Source: Eimeria necatrix
Lineage: Eukaryota > Apicomplexa > Conoidasida > Eucoccidiorida > Eimeriidae
DNA length: 64,000 bases
Direction of reading: 5' to 3'
Assembly: GCF_000499385.1 (NCBI RefSeq)
Contig: NW_013653353.1
Span: 1 to 64,000, forward strand
The notes beneath the pieces were generated by a model, which was not told where the DNA came from, searched no databases, and worked only from the letters and a program-made list of their open reading frames with translations. The position numbers were made by a program, and so were the translations under genes. This document shows positions 21,072 to 32,925 of this stretch, piece after piece; position 1 is the stretch's first letter; the number at the start of each line of letters is the position of its first letter.

Positions 21072-24000
21072 CTACGTGCCAATAAGGCTGGCGGATTCAT
21101 CAAGAATTGCCATGTCTTCGAGGTCTTCCGCTGCCTTTCGCAGTTGCTGAGAGTCCCAGGGGTCCCCAAGATGCGGTGCGGCGCGTTTGCAAATTGCCGC
21201 ATATGCCAAGCACAGAATGATGCAAACTGCAGCCACGCCATCACAAAAGCAACGCTAGGCAAACACAGTCAAGTTGGGCTTGCCACGAGCCAATACGCTC
21301 GCTCGATGCAAATTCCAGCAACCAGCAAAGCAAGGGAAGTGTCAAAAGACGGAGGAGCATTTCACGCGGCTACACAGAAGCGCGAAATGCGAAACACCAA
21401 ACACCTACTGAGGAACAGCCAGTTACTGCAGTACAATACTGATGCGAGCATCGGAGTGGCTGCAACAGGGCAAGAACACACAGATCCTTGGGAATATGTG
21501 AAGGGTAAGTATGAAAGGAAGCCAGTCAGGCAATGAAATAGCTCCATCTGGAAAGTGGAGCAGTAGAAGAGCCAACGTCTTGTCTGCTTACCAAAAGCCA
21601 CTTGGGAAAGAGCAGCAGCGAATATTGTGAGATGACACGAAGTGCCTGCAGCTGCAGCGTGTAATGTGCACGTGATGGCATCCGATCCGTTCTGCATCAA
21701 ACCACGTACACAGTAAAACATAAATCACAGATAGCCAATAAGAAGTCCGTGGACAATGCGCCCAAGCCTAGCTCTTTCATTCTCGGATGAGAAGTCCCCA
21801 GTGAAACCAACTAACTCGTCAGGTACAGTGCCTGGTATCATGCAGGCGAACCTATAACGTACCTGGGGCACGAACGTCTGGTTCCCGAACGAAGCGTACT
21901 GAGGAGCCGCCTGTCACAAATAAAGCTGACAGGTAAGCAATAAATTACGCAAGGATCAGGCTCACCGAACTTCAGCTTTAACAGAACTGAAATGCATCCC
22001 TGATAGCAAGCTTCCGTGCAAAGAAACATGGCAGGAGGATAATGTGCCCCTCTGGGCAGAAGCCAGCCCGTAGATAGTTGGAATAACCTACTGTAAATAG
22101 GCAGAGTCCCGCTGCCAGAATCAGATGAGCAAGCAGTGCAGATAGTAGGAGGAGCATCTGCATGAAAGGCACAGAAGCGGAGACTTCGCTAAAATTGTAG
22201 TACGTATTCGGCCCTGATTAAGACCCAAATAAAGCATTTACAAAGACCTTGCACTAGGGGACTTAAAAATATTTCGTGTTCAATAGAGATGCAACTGAAG
22301 CTGCCGATGGAAGGCTCACTTGTGGAGAGCTGCGTCCGCCCTTTACACTCATGTGTTGCTGTAATTCTCGCATGCCCGTGCGCCTCAACTTGCAGCGTGG
22401 TAACAGCTCGAGAAGTCCATATAGTCCGCCCAGGAGCAGAAGCAGCAGCCAACAGCAAACCAACCACAGATCGGTGGGAGGGTACTGCAGCAGATCAGCG
22501 CAAGCCAGATCACTAGAGAGCACATACTAATTGCATGCGTGATCACATGGGCTTTCCTGACAGGCTAGAGTACGGAAAAGTTTGCAAAGAGAAAGAAGCT
22601 GGAAGTACGCACTGAAGAGAGAAATAACAGTGCAGCGTCGGCAGGCGTCGAGGGGCCCTCCGAGCTTTGGGTAGCAAAGCCGCAGCTCCATCCGCAGGAA
22701 GATCCTTCCAGGCGCCGTATGAGGACCGTCCCGAGAGACACAAACAAGAATAATAATAAGAGTAACAAGACGAGCCCCACTGTTTTCCGAAATGGAAGCA
22801 TCAATCGACAGAGCACCGAATACGCAGAACGGTGAGCTTGCTCGGCTTCCTGTGCAGTTCAAGCAAGCAATTCGGCAGTATTTGGTAACACACTGATGAA
22901 GTCAGAAGCCTTCCGCCTTTGCTACTGCTTGAGATCGTCGCATATTACTTAAGGCCCCAACTTTGACGCCAGGCTCACTTGTAGCTTGTAGTTCCTTTCG
23001 CTGCACAACCGCTGCTGTACCCTGAGCTTCTCCAGGGCTTCAGAGTCTTCGGGCCTCATCTCATGGAGTCCCCCAGCGTACTTTCTCTGCAGAGATGAGG
23101 ATTGACACCCAATAATTTAGACAGGTCTACTTGTTAGATCAGAAAGGTGTTCTCAGTTGCAACTGTATGCAAGTTCGCTGCCAAGTTTTGTGGCCTGTAG
23201 GCACGTCATCCTGGCCTTCCCTGTCTGTCTTGTACAACGCCTCTGTATGCAGTATTTCAGTGAATGCAATGTATTTTTCTATTGCATCAACAGACAGTAC
23301 ATATTTTTATAGACTGTACGCGTGTACACGTTCAGTGTTTGCAGCTGTCTCTTTCCATTCCTCCCTCTTTCTCTGTGCATGTGTGTGTATGCGTGTTTCT
23401 GTGTGTACTGGGGTGTGTTTACCTGGAGCTGACGCTGTTGCTCTCGTAATGTTGCAATCTCATGCTGCACCTGCCGCTGTTTCTGTTGGGTTGACAGGCC
23501 GCGGTAGAGCCATGCGAAAGGGAGAGTCGCCAAGCCAAAAGCGCCGAAGACAATCCACACGACTTGAGCTAAACCAGAAAGCATAAAGTGGAGAACACGA
23601 ACGAACAATAAACAACGATACGGAGAAGCAACACAATGCGAAGCAGACACTGGACACTGCGCAGACACTGCGCCGAACTGACGCTTCCATTCTACCACTG
23701 ATCCCTCCTTGCTGCACCACTGAACTGGAATGTGGGGCAAATAATCGAAAATGCTGTTAGTGCTGGCTTGCCGGCGCAGAGGAAGCATGCCCCCAGAAAC
23801 AACAAGGAGTCCACTCCTGTCTTGTGGACACCGAGGAGCTGAGCTGTGTACAACTGCACTGCTTCCGAATCAACACGCATTGCTGCTGCTGCTGCACGTG
23901 CTGCTGCCGCACTAGCCGTGGCGGCTGCCGCAGAGGCAGCTGCTGCAGCTGCAGCCATCAAACCTGCGGGGCTTGTCCCTTCAGGGTTTGGTGGCCTGAG

Positions 24001-24886
24001 CTGTTGCTGCTCTGGCGCTACCGGCGGAAGAGCTGTTTTTTCCGGCCTTAGAAAGGCAGGGGAAGGCATCCCTGGTCTCAGCGCTAGAAGCAGCAGCAGC
24101 ACAGCACATAGAGCCAGGACGAAGAAGCCGGTTTTCCGAAGGGCTACGAAAAGTGCCTCGCACGGAAGCGAGTCATCCTCGTCCACATCCTGCGCCTGCA
24201 AAAACCGCACGAAGATAGGCGGCATCGCCATGTGTATACGCATACTGCATATCTTGTTCGCAAGTTCGTTGTGCTTATATATCAGTGAGTCATTCATGTT
24301 CGCATGCAGTCCACCCTGCACGCTGCGATTTACACTCTAAATTATCATTTGTAGTCATTGAAGTACTAAGACAGCGTCAAATGGATGTGATTTCACTCAC
24401 GCATCTTCTGTTGCGCTCATTGGCGTAGAAGACGGCCGCGGGGGTTAGGAGGAAGCAGCAGACAAAAACCGCAACCCCAAGGAATAGATAGATGCGCTGA
24501 AGAAGGTCTGCTGTGAGCGGCAGAGTAGCACTTCTCAGAGCCGCCCAGCCAGCAGCAGCTGCTGCTGCTGCTGCCGCACCCGCAGGGGTAAACGCGGAAG
24601 AGGCGTTGGCAGCATGAGCAGCGGCCGCTGCCTCCGCAACAGATGGGGCCTGCACTGCCCTCGGTTCTTCTGGGACTTGCATAGAATCCGAATTTGCTGT
24701 AGATGCTTGCATTATGTCTATAGGTACTAGAAGGGCCAAAAGAAGAGCGGAAGTCAGGGTGCAGCAGAAGGTAAGACCCGTCACAAGGGTGCTCTTCTTA
24801 CGGTCCACAAAGTGGTAATAGAGCAGCAGCGGCAGCACAAGAGCAGCCCCCGCGGCAGCCGATGCGCCAATTCCAACGAGCAGCAT
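21072..24886 (-). CDS. LMBR1/LMBD1-like multispan membrane protein, 624 aa, 10 exons
   Basis: LMBR1-domain family; the best-known member, LMBD1, works in lysosomal cobalamin export and receptor trafficking. Function here is inferred only from family. Exons: 24886-24401, 24195-23832, 23568-23423, 23086-22979, 22849-22613, 22484-22320, 22157-22092, 21910-21863, 21691-21592 and 21226-21072. Every junction is GT-AG and all phases close to one 624-residue frame. Family blocks in order: an N-terminal span followed by YYHFVDRKKSTLVTGL and LLALLVPIDIM; LRKTGFFVLALCAVLL; FGAFGLATLPFAWLYRG followed by a charged coil; RKYAGGLHEMRPED; LCRLMLPFRKTVGL; YPPTDLWL; RRTGMRELQ...SSPQ; APQYASFGNQTFVPQ; and an acidic C-terminal tail. 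Oddities: poly-Ala (CAG-coded) insertions in the loops after spans 3 and 5, at about 24550-24610 and 23880-23955. Start is the first ATG of the open frame. Confidence 0.88.
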
Positions 24887-25199
24887 TTCCTCACAACTTA
24901 TATGGTTCTCATTTGTCTCCGCGGGGCGCAGCGGGCTCTGCACGGATCCCTAACACACAGCTTCTAAAAAGGAGGCAGTGAGCATGAAATTCAGTAAAAC
25001 AATCTTCTGCATAAACCTTCGAGCATCTCTCTCTGTAGAGCTTCCTATGAGAGCCTCTTGCCTCTCTGTCTTGGCATAACGGTGAAAGGTGTGCCCAAAG
25101 ACGAGTGACGGCGTGACCCCAGAGCCGCGACAGCTAGCAGAAAAACTATAGAGAACGAAAGTCCAGCCTAGACACAAATTTAAAAAATAATAAAAGAAA
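24887..25199. other. Short spacer between LMBD1-like gene and minus-strand gene at 25200
   Basis: About 310 bases with no coding signal; it should hold the LMBD1-like promoter. An AT-rich stretch (AAATTTAAAAAATAATAAAAG) at about 25177-25197 follows the upstream gene's stop. Confidence 0.5.
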
Positions 25200-25730
25200 C
25201 TAAGCGAGGATCTTGTCGCCCTCTTGGCTTGCTACGCAGAACTTGTCAGGCCGCGCTGACGAGTCCATGCGAACTGAATGAATGGTCCGTGACGGGACCA
25301 GCCCGAGACAATCGCTGAGATCCTCAGCTTCCACAGATCGTTCATGCATTTGGATTGAGCGTAATAAACTCAACTGATTTAAACTAAAGAATATTCGAAT
25401 ATCAGGCCCTATACGTGGAAGGACGTCCTCGATGAGGTATAAAAAGGAAACACCGTCCAGGTGGGCCTGCATGCGATGAGTCGGCGGGCGAGCTACAAGC
25501 AAAGTGCCGAATCAACTGAATAGTTTTCGGAAATAAATTGAGTTCAGATAGCTCACCATGTAGAGGGAGAAACTGGAATTCATAATAAATAAAGTGAATG
25601 CTAGGCAGTGAAAGAGTGCGCCCATAAGGATCCACCGCGGCTACTCGACTCGAGATGGTACTGAGGACTCGCCGATACGCGTTTAGCTTCAGGCAGTTCC
25701 GATTTGCAGGTGAAAATTGCCTAGTTCTTT
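25200..25730 (-). CDS. Unknown protein, 3' two exons resolved, 5' end not found
   Basis: Not recognised. Exon 2, about 25499-25200, follows a good acceptor (CACTTTGCTTGTAG) and reads ARPPTHRMQAHLDGVSFLYL on through a Leu-rich stretch to the stop. Exon 1, up to about 25720 and ending at a GTGAGC donor near 25554, reads VAAVDPYGRTLSLPSIHFIY and leaves phase 1, which fits exon 2. Upstream of 25725 there is no in-frame ATG, so at least one more exon is needed. That would have to cross or skip the first exon of the + strand gene at 25762, so one of the two models may be wrong. Confidence 0.45.
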
Positions 25731-25761
25731 TTTCCTGTCAAGAATAAACATAACGGAGCCA

Positions 25762-26776
25762 ATGGAGCAAAGCGGTTCAGCAGCTGCACCAACTTTCGAC
25801 TTCCTACGCGCTGAGCATGAGTCGGCAATCAACAGCCTCCGCAACAGCATACGTGAACTGCTGATTGGTAAGGGGAACTTGAAGCACCTTTATCTGGGCA
25901 GTGCCTGCATTCTTTCTGTACGCATTCTGTTGACTGATCCCGACATAACCTACCCCTACTCTACTTATCCAGTGTAGTGAAACAGGAACGACTCACCCAC
26001 TGTCGCGGCTGATAGCTGCCTGTGAAGACTGCATTAGGCTGCGAAACGTTACAACAGAAAGCTCATGGATTCCTTCAGGACATCGAATCGAATACGGAAG
26101 ACTTTGAAAAGCAACAGCTCAATGTGAGTCCGCATGTCTCCCTGCTGCACCCTTAAAGTCTCTCTCAGACTTAGTTTTCTTTCCCCGTATTTACTATGTG
26201 TGCTCATAACCGTCATCCCAAAGCAAATTAAAGATGAGGGGAGTCGAAGTTCCCTCGGCAGCAACTGAGTGTAGGCACCAAACTAGGTCTTGAAGTTTAG
26301 AAAAACGTTTCCCTCCCCCATTGGGGAACGCGCCAACACAGGAACATCCAAATGTCACAAATTTTACCTTCACAGAACTGCTAACTGAACCGCGACCTTT
26401 ATTTTCGCCTTTAGGGCTGTTTAATGCTCAGGCCCTAGCAGACCTCATCGTGGAGCGACTCAAGCCGAGGGAGGCTGAGAGGAAGCTCATATTGACAACG
26501 ATGAGGTGTCGCGAGCTCGAAGAAAGCCTCCGCAGGCAAGCCAGTCAGATTTCTGAGGGGCAACAGCATTGTATAGCTTGCGTACCATGATAAATTTTGG
26601 CGGGTTGGGGCAGAGTTTGTTATACGACTTCAAGCAGCATGGGTCTCACGAACACATGCCGCGAATTGAGCTGGTGTGAGATCTTCCTTCACAGGCTGCA
26701 TCTAGAGGCGTCAGATCTACAGAATATTTTGCAGCAACAAAAGCAGCAGATCGCCTTCTTAAAAGCAGTGGATCCG
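25762..26776 (+). CDS. Coiled-coil protein, partial multi-exon model
   Basis: ATG at 25762. Exons 25762-25867 and 26038-26123 join in phase (GTAAGG donor; next donor GTGAGT). Likely later exons are 26342 to about 26580 and about 26695-26774. The translation is almost entirely charged heptad-like helix: FDFLRAEHESAINSLRNSI, then TLQQKAHGFLQDIESN, then LIVERLKPREAERKLIL, then LEASDLQNILQQQKQQI. This suggests an elongated structural or scaffold protein, with no recognised family. The third-to-fourth junction is unresolved, and the gene may continue to about 27406, where a 90-codon frame with ATG at 27136 lies. Start and first two exons are the best-supported part. Confidence 0.45.
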
Positions 26777-28099
26777 TAAGCAGCAATGCATTTCGGTGCA
26801 AGAGTACGTCTCTGGGCCATTGTGTGAGCTTTGCCTATCCACCTGATCAATAAGACCACACCAGGAGCATGACTTTGCTCCTTAGCTCATTTTTTTACTT
26901 GGACTGGTGAACTAGGTGTGAAGTTCTATGTAGATGCCCTGCATACATCTCCAGAGACAGATCGCGTATTCACTCGCGAACTGCGGAGGCGCTGGTGATG
27001 AGGGATACAGTGGCTCCCCAGTTTCCTCTAAAGAGACTTTATTGCTCTACGGAACCCCTCTAGAGGAGAAAATTGGGAAGTTCACACACCTTACCATAGC
27101 CTGTTGACACGGACGCTCGCCTTCGCTGGCGAAAAATGAGGAGAAAAGACGTTAAAAATTGTGCCTACGAGCTTGTGAGAAAAAATTTCGATAAGGTACT
27201 CCCAGTCTACCGATATTTAATGGGCGTGCAAGCATCTCAGTGTAACACAATGGACGTGGACCAGTGGCTTGGTGAACAGGCAAAACGTGCAGAAGTCGGC
27301 CTGAGTCAAGCCGTCTTGCTCATACGTATTGAAACAAAGAAAATACCTGTCAGAACTTGCGCAAATCGCGTAGTTAGAGAAGTAATGCAAGGCAAAGGTG
27401 ATTTGTAGCAGCTGGCTGCTCTTCATTAGTCGCCGTACTTGCTGCTGGCGATCAAGGGGCTGTAAGCCCCAAGGCCTTCCATAGCACTTCCAATGTAGTA
27501 ATATACTTGAATTTAATGCTCATGAGTCATAGGACTTGATGTGGACATCTGCTTACCCTCCCGGCTCAGACAATCTACAGCAATCGTCTGTGCAATTGAG
27601 GGACTGCCGCCGACTTGGTGGTGAGCGAAACGGTCGTGCCCGTCAGTAGACGCTACTTCTTTCGTTGAAAGATCTCCTGATGTGAAGTTTTAGGCTGTGC
27701 AAAGATCGATTGCAAGCTTTTAAGATAACATCAGCGGACTGGAACTTCGGCTGCTTGGAGGGTGACTGCGCTGCAGGTCTACTACCGGCGAAGGGACTGA
27801 CGGTGGGAAGTGGTGGCAAAGACGCTACTTGGACAACCACTGAAAAAAATTTCTTTGAAACTATGGCTAATTACGTCTCTCCACTAGATGGCTTATTGAT
27901 CCAGCCTCTTTCACAAGACGGATCAGCCAGTGCCTCACGTCGACGCACCTGGCATCGGCCGAACAATAGCCCATCACATTATCCCTCCAACAGCTCCACG
28001 AAAAGCATCGCTCTACTTTGTGGGTGCCAGAACCGACGCTCTTGGGGCGTTTGCCATGAGACTCACCTCTCCCAGTATGCTGCTGCGTCACAGCAAGAA
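26777..28099. other. Mostly unassigned stretch before the type I membrane protein
   Basis: Holds the possible 3' exons of the coiled-coil gene (AG-flanked frames near 26917-27000 and 27136-27406). From 27710 an open frame is in frame with the next gene, with an ATG at 27863. I treat it as leader sequence or an alternative N terminus because the signal peptide starts at 28100. Confidence 0.4.
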
Positions 28100-29213
28100 A
28101 TGGCAGCAGCACTTCATTCACCGTCGAGGGAATTCCGGCGCCTCACCATATCTTTAAAAGTTGGAGCATTGAAGTGCCTAGTTTTAGGGGCTCTAACAAT
28201 ACTGTGCCTTTTCCAGGTAGTCTCCTGCGTGCGACACCCTGCGACTAGTCAACTCGAGGTGCGAGGATCTGGTGACGCTCCTTTTCGCATGGGAGGTTTT
28301 GACGGGGAAATGCATGAGGAGGTGTCTAGGCTTATGCAGCACCAATTAGCACAACTGGAAAGGCAAGAAGCCCTTGAAGCGATAGCAGAGCCTTATCTAC
28401 ATCGGAAGCCTACAGGACGAGCCTCGATGCTGCTCCAAGCAGCTAGAGGGGAAGCAGCCTATGGAGTTCCGCCAGAAGGGCCGATGAACAGCATGATGGA
28501 CTTTGGGTCTCTTCTTGCAGGGGAGCCACAAGACGTCGCTGAGATGAATCCTGGCGTGTCCACACAAGTTGCAGATATGGACGGACTGGGAGGCCCAATG
28601 ACTGTAGACAGGGCACCCTATTCCTTTCTTAATTGGGGCCAAATAGGCGGCATGATGCAAAATCCGGCATTAGCTCACACAGGCATGCCAGTGTATATGC
28701 CTCGCCAGGTCGTGGGCACAACTGTGGGGCTCGACTTCGACTCTCCCGCAACATTTCACGGGCCTCTCCTCGTTTTACTGATGGTCTGTATCCTTATCTT
28801 CTTTGTGGTCATGCTACTTTGTTGTTGGATGGTCAAGAGCAAACGGAAGCATGACAAATACATGGCTGAGAAGCTTCCGCGGTAGGTGGGGGCTTCGGCG
28901 CTGCATCACCCGCTCTGAGATGCTGCGGATACAAATTTGGATACAAGCCACTGCCACCACGGGCTACTGCTTGTGCGGAAGTTCCCACCGTCAAAAGTGA
29001 TGCTGGAAAGAGCACCAAACTGTCCGCAGAAGCCTTGCAGTTGGCTGATTCTTTTTGCCAATGAGTGACAGTGAGGGAAGCTACACTTCTGGCGCCGAAG
29101 GACTGGCCTCAACTCCCTCCCGCTGTACGTTAGAGAAGCTACGTCGAAGCACCGACAGTGAGCCAAGAGCGACTGCGAAGCCAGGCTTCCAACCATGCAT
29201 GCCAAAGGGCTAA
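28100..29213 (+). CDS. Secretory type I membrane protein of unknown family
   Basis: ATG at 28100 places a signal peptide at the N terminus (SLKVGALKCLVLGALTILCL, then FQVVSC). An ectodomain of about 170 residues follows: acidic and Met/Gln-rich, with FRMGGFDGEMHEEVSRLMQH, no Cys-rich adhesive repeats, no low complexity. Then one span (LLVLLMVCILIFFVVMLLCCW) and a basic stop-transfer KSKRKHDKY. The frame stops at 28885 right after a GTAGGT donor (exon 28100-28881). A phase-matched exon 29066-29213, after TTCTTTTTGCCAATGAG, adds a Ser/Glu-rich cytoplasmic tail of about 48 residues, giving 309 residues. An upstream in-frame ATG at 27863 would bury the signal peptide and is less likely. Single-span secretory proteins with charged tails are common in coccidian micronemes and rhoptries; that role is only a possibility. 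Confidence 0.65.
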
Positions 29214-29942
29214 CAGTGTTCGCTCGCTCGTTACTGGTCCACAGTGGAGCGCCCTGGGCACCGAAGCACAGTCTGCAGTTTGCTTATCAACTGAAGCGGC
29301 CACGGCACTTCTGCACAGTGCCAGACGAACTTCTGTTTGCTTAAGGCCAATATCGTAGCCCAGCACTTCGATTTAGAAGACAGTGTTCCAGTAAACTACA
29401 ACTATATTTTTATTGTTGCAAAGGATGCTCGTGTGTCGTGCGATCTAGGAGGTTTTTATACAAGTTCGCGTATTTTCGTTTCTTAGTACGTCGCATAGCC
29501 AGCAACATGAACAAAACTGCGTGTCCAAGTCAGACACAGGGAGTGTCCGCGTGGCACGGTAAAACCCCGCAACTGTTCAATTTATGTGCACTTTTCTGTT
29601 CATCCACATGAATAAAAATTTCTCCGTGCGAAGCAAATGACACAGCTTTGAACGAGAAGAAATCTGAGCAGCAATCCAGGTTCCACTTACGGGAAGTCTG
29701 CTGAAGGCAAGATCACACTTCTGCAGGTGCAGCGCCACCCTGGATCGTAGAGCATGCGGCTTGCAACTAAGACAAAAAAGCCGCTAATACCGTCAAGTGA
29801 TGTAAGTCTTTTTGCAACTGTGGTTTCCACTTTGCCGGGGGTCCGGCGTTGCCTGGTGACACCGTCGTCTTCCCGCATTGACAATGGACAATGCGAGCAC
29901 ATGCACAAAAAACTGAAGAGCACGAATGCGCTTGCAGGAATC
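29214..29942. other. Spacer between two convergent genes
   Basis: No firm gene. A minus-strand frame at 29971-29687 follows a fair acceptor (GTGCTCTTCAG) and could be a further exon of the RING gene, whose last codons contain a GTGAGA donor. Not decided. Confidence 0.4.
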
Positions 29943-30600
29943 TCAGCTGTTGAAGAAATCTGCCCAGGCACTTCTCACAAATCCCAACGCTGCAGTACCA
30001 ACATTGGTATTTGAGCCCCTACATTCGCCATGGTCTTCGGAGGGTAAAACTACTTCTGCCCTGCAATTCGGACACGTAGCGCTGCACCGGAGCCAAGCCC
30101 TTGCGCAGTCCCAATGAAAGGCGTGTCCACATGTCAGGGTCACTGACTCGGCTCCGTCTTGCAGCTGCAGGGTGCACACCGTGCAGCACGGAGCCTCGAG
30201 CTCCCATCCGCCAGCGGCAGCTTCTGCAACAGCAGCCTCCGCCTCCGCTGTTGAAGAGCGACTTGACGGGATTTCTTGACTGCACCTGGGAGTGTCAGCC
30301 TCGCCACTGGCTTCAGCTTCCTCCCTTTTCTCGCGTGATGGGTGTCGTTTCTTTCGCGTGCATAAATGTGCATAGAGGCGCTGGTACGCTGAAAGACAAA
30401 ATGGACCCACTAGCTGCCTCTCTACTGCTGCCTCCAACCCTTCATCGATTCCACGCGGATTTCCCCTCATGTTCCCCGAGGGCAAAACTCTCAGAAGTAG
30501 CTGTGGGTCCAGCGACTGAGTACAGCAGAAAACACACAGAAGTTCACTAATGACTACAATAAATTGAGCCACAGAATACGGGAAATCTGGAGCTCGCCCT
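29943..30600 (-). CDS. RING-H2 finger protein (probable E3 ubiquitin ligase), 5' end unresolved
   Basis: The frame has a classic RING-H2: C-x2-C (CTVC), 14 residues, C-G-H, A-F-H, W-D-C, 10 residues, C-P-N-C. This ring passes ubiquitin from an E2 to substrates. It sits near the C terminus behind an Ala/Glu-rich linker and a charged KKRHPSREKREEAEASGE stretch. The open frame has no ATG at its 5' end, so an upstream exon is needed. A minus-strand exon-like stretch at about 30795-30590 (containing FTSAKLLDGEEALSYFVEGE) could be joined by a 26-base intron in phase, or skipped using the AG at about 30602. Stop at 29943, unless the GTGAGA near the end is used as a donor. Neighbour upstream carries a Cdc48-N-like domain. 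Confidence 0.7.
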
Positions 30601-30943
30601 CTACAAAATAACTTAGTGCCTCTTCCCCATCTAGTAGCTTTGCGCTCGTAAACGGGAGCGAAGAAACCTCTGCAGTGCCGCCATTAGCTGTTTGGAGGTG
30701 CAGATCCAGCTCTCCTGCTTGGCCGTCTGTTCTCAACCTACTTGTGCCGCAGCAACTATGGCGAAGGGTTGCACACGCGCCGGCAACCTTCTGACGCGAG
30801 AAAGGATATCGGGGGGTAAGATGTCAATAAGTGAAGGGTTTAGGGACCCTGAAGTGCACCCGTACGCCAGCGCATGTGCATAATGAAATTAGCCAAAGAC
30901 AGATTTTCCCAATTCCGCAGAATACAACAAGGGGAGTTCAGCT

Positions 30944-32885
30944 TTAAAAATTCATTTCTATCTCCGCACCCTCAAAATGGACTACTGTTTCTGGGCCAAC
31001 ACGGGCAACGGGTATGGTGGAAGGCTCCGTCGCTATGACCTTGAACTCAACGCCCCTGAGATACATACACAACCCAGGCGTTCCACCGCAGAAAATGAGC
31101 TGAAACATGTGAGAAAGTAAAATGTACTGAGACGTGCCGTGCGGTTTGCCGCTTGACACTGACCTGAAGGTAAAGATGTCGCCCTTCCGAATGAGCCGCC
31201 AAGGCTGCTCCTTGAGAAACGGCTGCAAATAGTCTTCGAAGAGGCGAAAAGAATATGTCGTTGGCAATGTATCGGCAAAAGGCAAAATGTGCACCCTTCT
31301 GTACTCACCCCACGGATCCACCGATATGTACATGGCCTACATGTAACGCGCAAAGCAGCAGCTAACGAAACTGCTGGCTCAGCGAGTAGACTGACCTGCG
31401 CTATTAACTCAAGAAGAAGTTAATGACTCGGTGGGGCGCCACGTGAAGTGGCAGCAATGAGTAAGATGGCCTTACCGTATCCTTCCGAACGAACCCAGGA
31501 CCGTTGTCAGGGTCCGTAGCCCAGACGACGAAGGTCAAGTCTCTGATGACTAGCTTCTTTCCCGGGAAAACGACGATAGCTGTGTCCCTTGAGGTCCCGT
31601 CAGTCCCTGCGTTCGCAGGAGAGGAAGGGAGGGAAGCTCCCGCACCGCGGGCACGAAAGTATGGAGCAACAAAGTCATAGAAGAGCACTCTTTCGCTTAA
31701 ACTGCGCGGGGCATCTCCTGGTGAGCCATCAGTCCCACTCCGTGATGCCCCAAAGTCAGTTGAAGAAGATGAAGAGAAATTGAAGTTTAGCTGGAGAGTC
31801 CTTTGATGCTGCATCGGTGGCTCTGCTTCGTTAGAATCGGACCTAGCTCCACTAGCTTCGGGCCCAGTAGCGTCGCTGAGACGAAATGGTGTACCCCCCA
31901 TGCTGTCCTCATCTCCTCCGTTCTCTCCCCCTGACCCAGCATCAGAGTCTTCAAGTACTGCAGCTATAACGTCTTCTGCTCGTGAAAATTCCCGCACTGG
32001 CGCCGGCCGCCTGCGGTGTCGCTGGCCAGCGGCGTGGGTACCCTCCCAGTCGAAGGGGGAACCCAATTGACGGTGATGCATTTCCGCATCTGCAGCACCA
32101 TAACCTGCCTCTCCCGTCGTGACTCCGTTTTCGATGCTGTTGCTGTTATTTTCTGGCCTCTGGAGAGGGCTGGCAGCGGAACTGGAAGTGCTGTCAGCCC
32201 GCCTGCTCCTGCGGCTTTGGCTTGCAGCACTTCCCTCTCCCACCAACCCACGCTGCAGTGCCTCTGAGTACGAAGCCACTCCTGCCTTCCGGGCATAGGA
32301 GCTGTTTGGGTGCACAAGAGCCAAAAGCTGTATGCGACGAAGTGGCTTCAAAGGGGCTCCTGTAGTGAAAACGACAGTTGATGATGTTATTACACCGGAG
32401 TGCGGTAGGCAGGCAACTACGATGTAATTATACTCTGCATCGGTCGCTTCCAAGCTAAGGGCTTTATCGCTTTCGTCGCGGCTTCTTCCCTTTTGGGGTG
32501 ACTTGTTCTCCTTGGTTGGCCGTTTCACCCTGATGTACATGTATTGCTGCACTGTCTTGCACTCCTTCATGAGGCCTGTGAGGGTGGCGAAAACCCATGA
32601 CTTCGGAGCCTCCTCAGAAATAGGTAGAAGATGAATCTTTTCCACGGCAGTCCTTTCTGTTGCCGTGCTATTCACTGTAGGATTTTGAGCTCCCTCCGAG
32701 CATATCGAATCCCCTTGACTGTTTGCAGCGCAGTACTCTGCATCTCCGCTCCCTGCTGCTTCGCCTTCTTCTGCCTCATTACACACGATACTACCGGAGG
32801 TGCTAATATTGCATACAGAGGGAGTGCGCGAGTTCTTTGCGCCAGTGTTTACTGACTGAGGCGAACTGTCCGCAGCTCCCGTCAT
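30944..32885 (-). CDS. Protein with C-terminal Cdc48/p97 N-domain-like module, no ATPase domain
   Basis: Exons 32885-31476, 31336-31160 and 31099-30944, all phase 0, giving 580 residues. Start is the first ATG. The N-terminal 430 residues are mostly polar and Ser/Glu-rich, with an ordered-looking core near residues 80-180 (YNYIVVACLPHSGVI). The C-terminal 150 residues resemble the Cdc48/p97 substrate-recruiting N domain: a double-psi-like half (KKLVIRDLTFVVWATDPDNG), then RRVHILPFADTL, LFEDYLQPFL, WRLIRKGDIFTFR, GVEFKVIATEP and a closing GPETVVHFEGAEI. These are the landmarks of the CDC48_2 subdomain. True Cdc48 continues into two AAA domains; here the protein simply stops. It may act as a p97-adaptor mimic or ubiquitin-pathway factor (inference). 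The donor of exon 2 (GTGTCA) is weak. Confidence 0.75.
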
Positions 32886-32925
32886 GGCGGCTGCCGCTGC
32901 CAATTACAGCTGTCTCTACTGTCAA

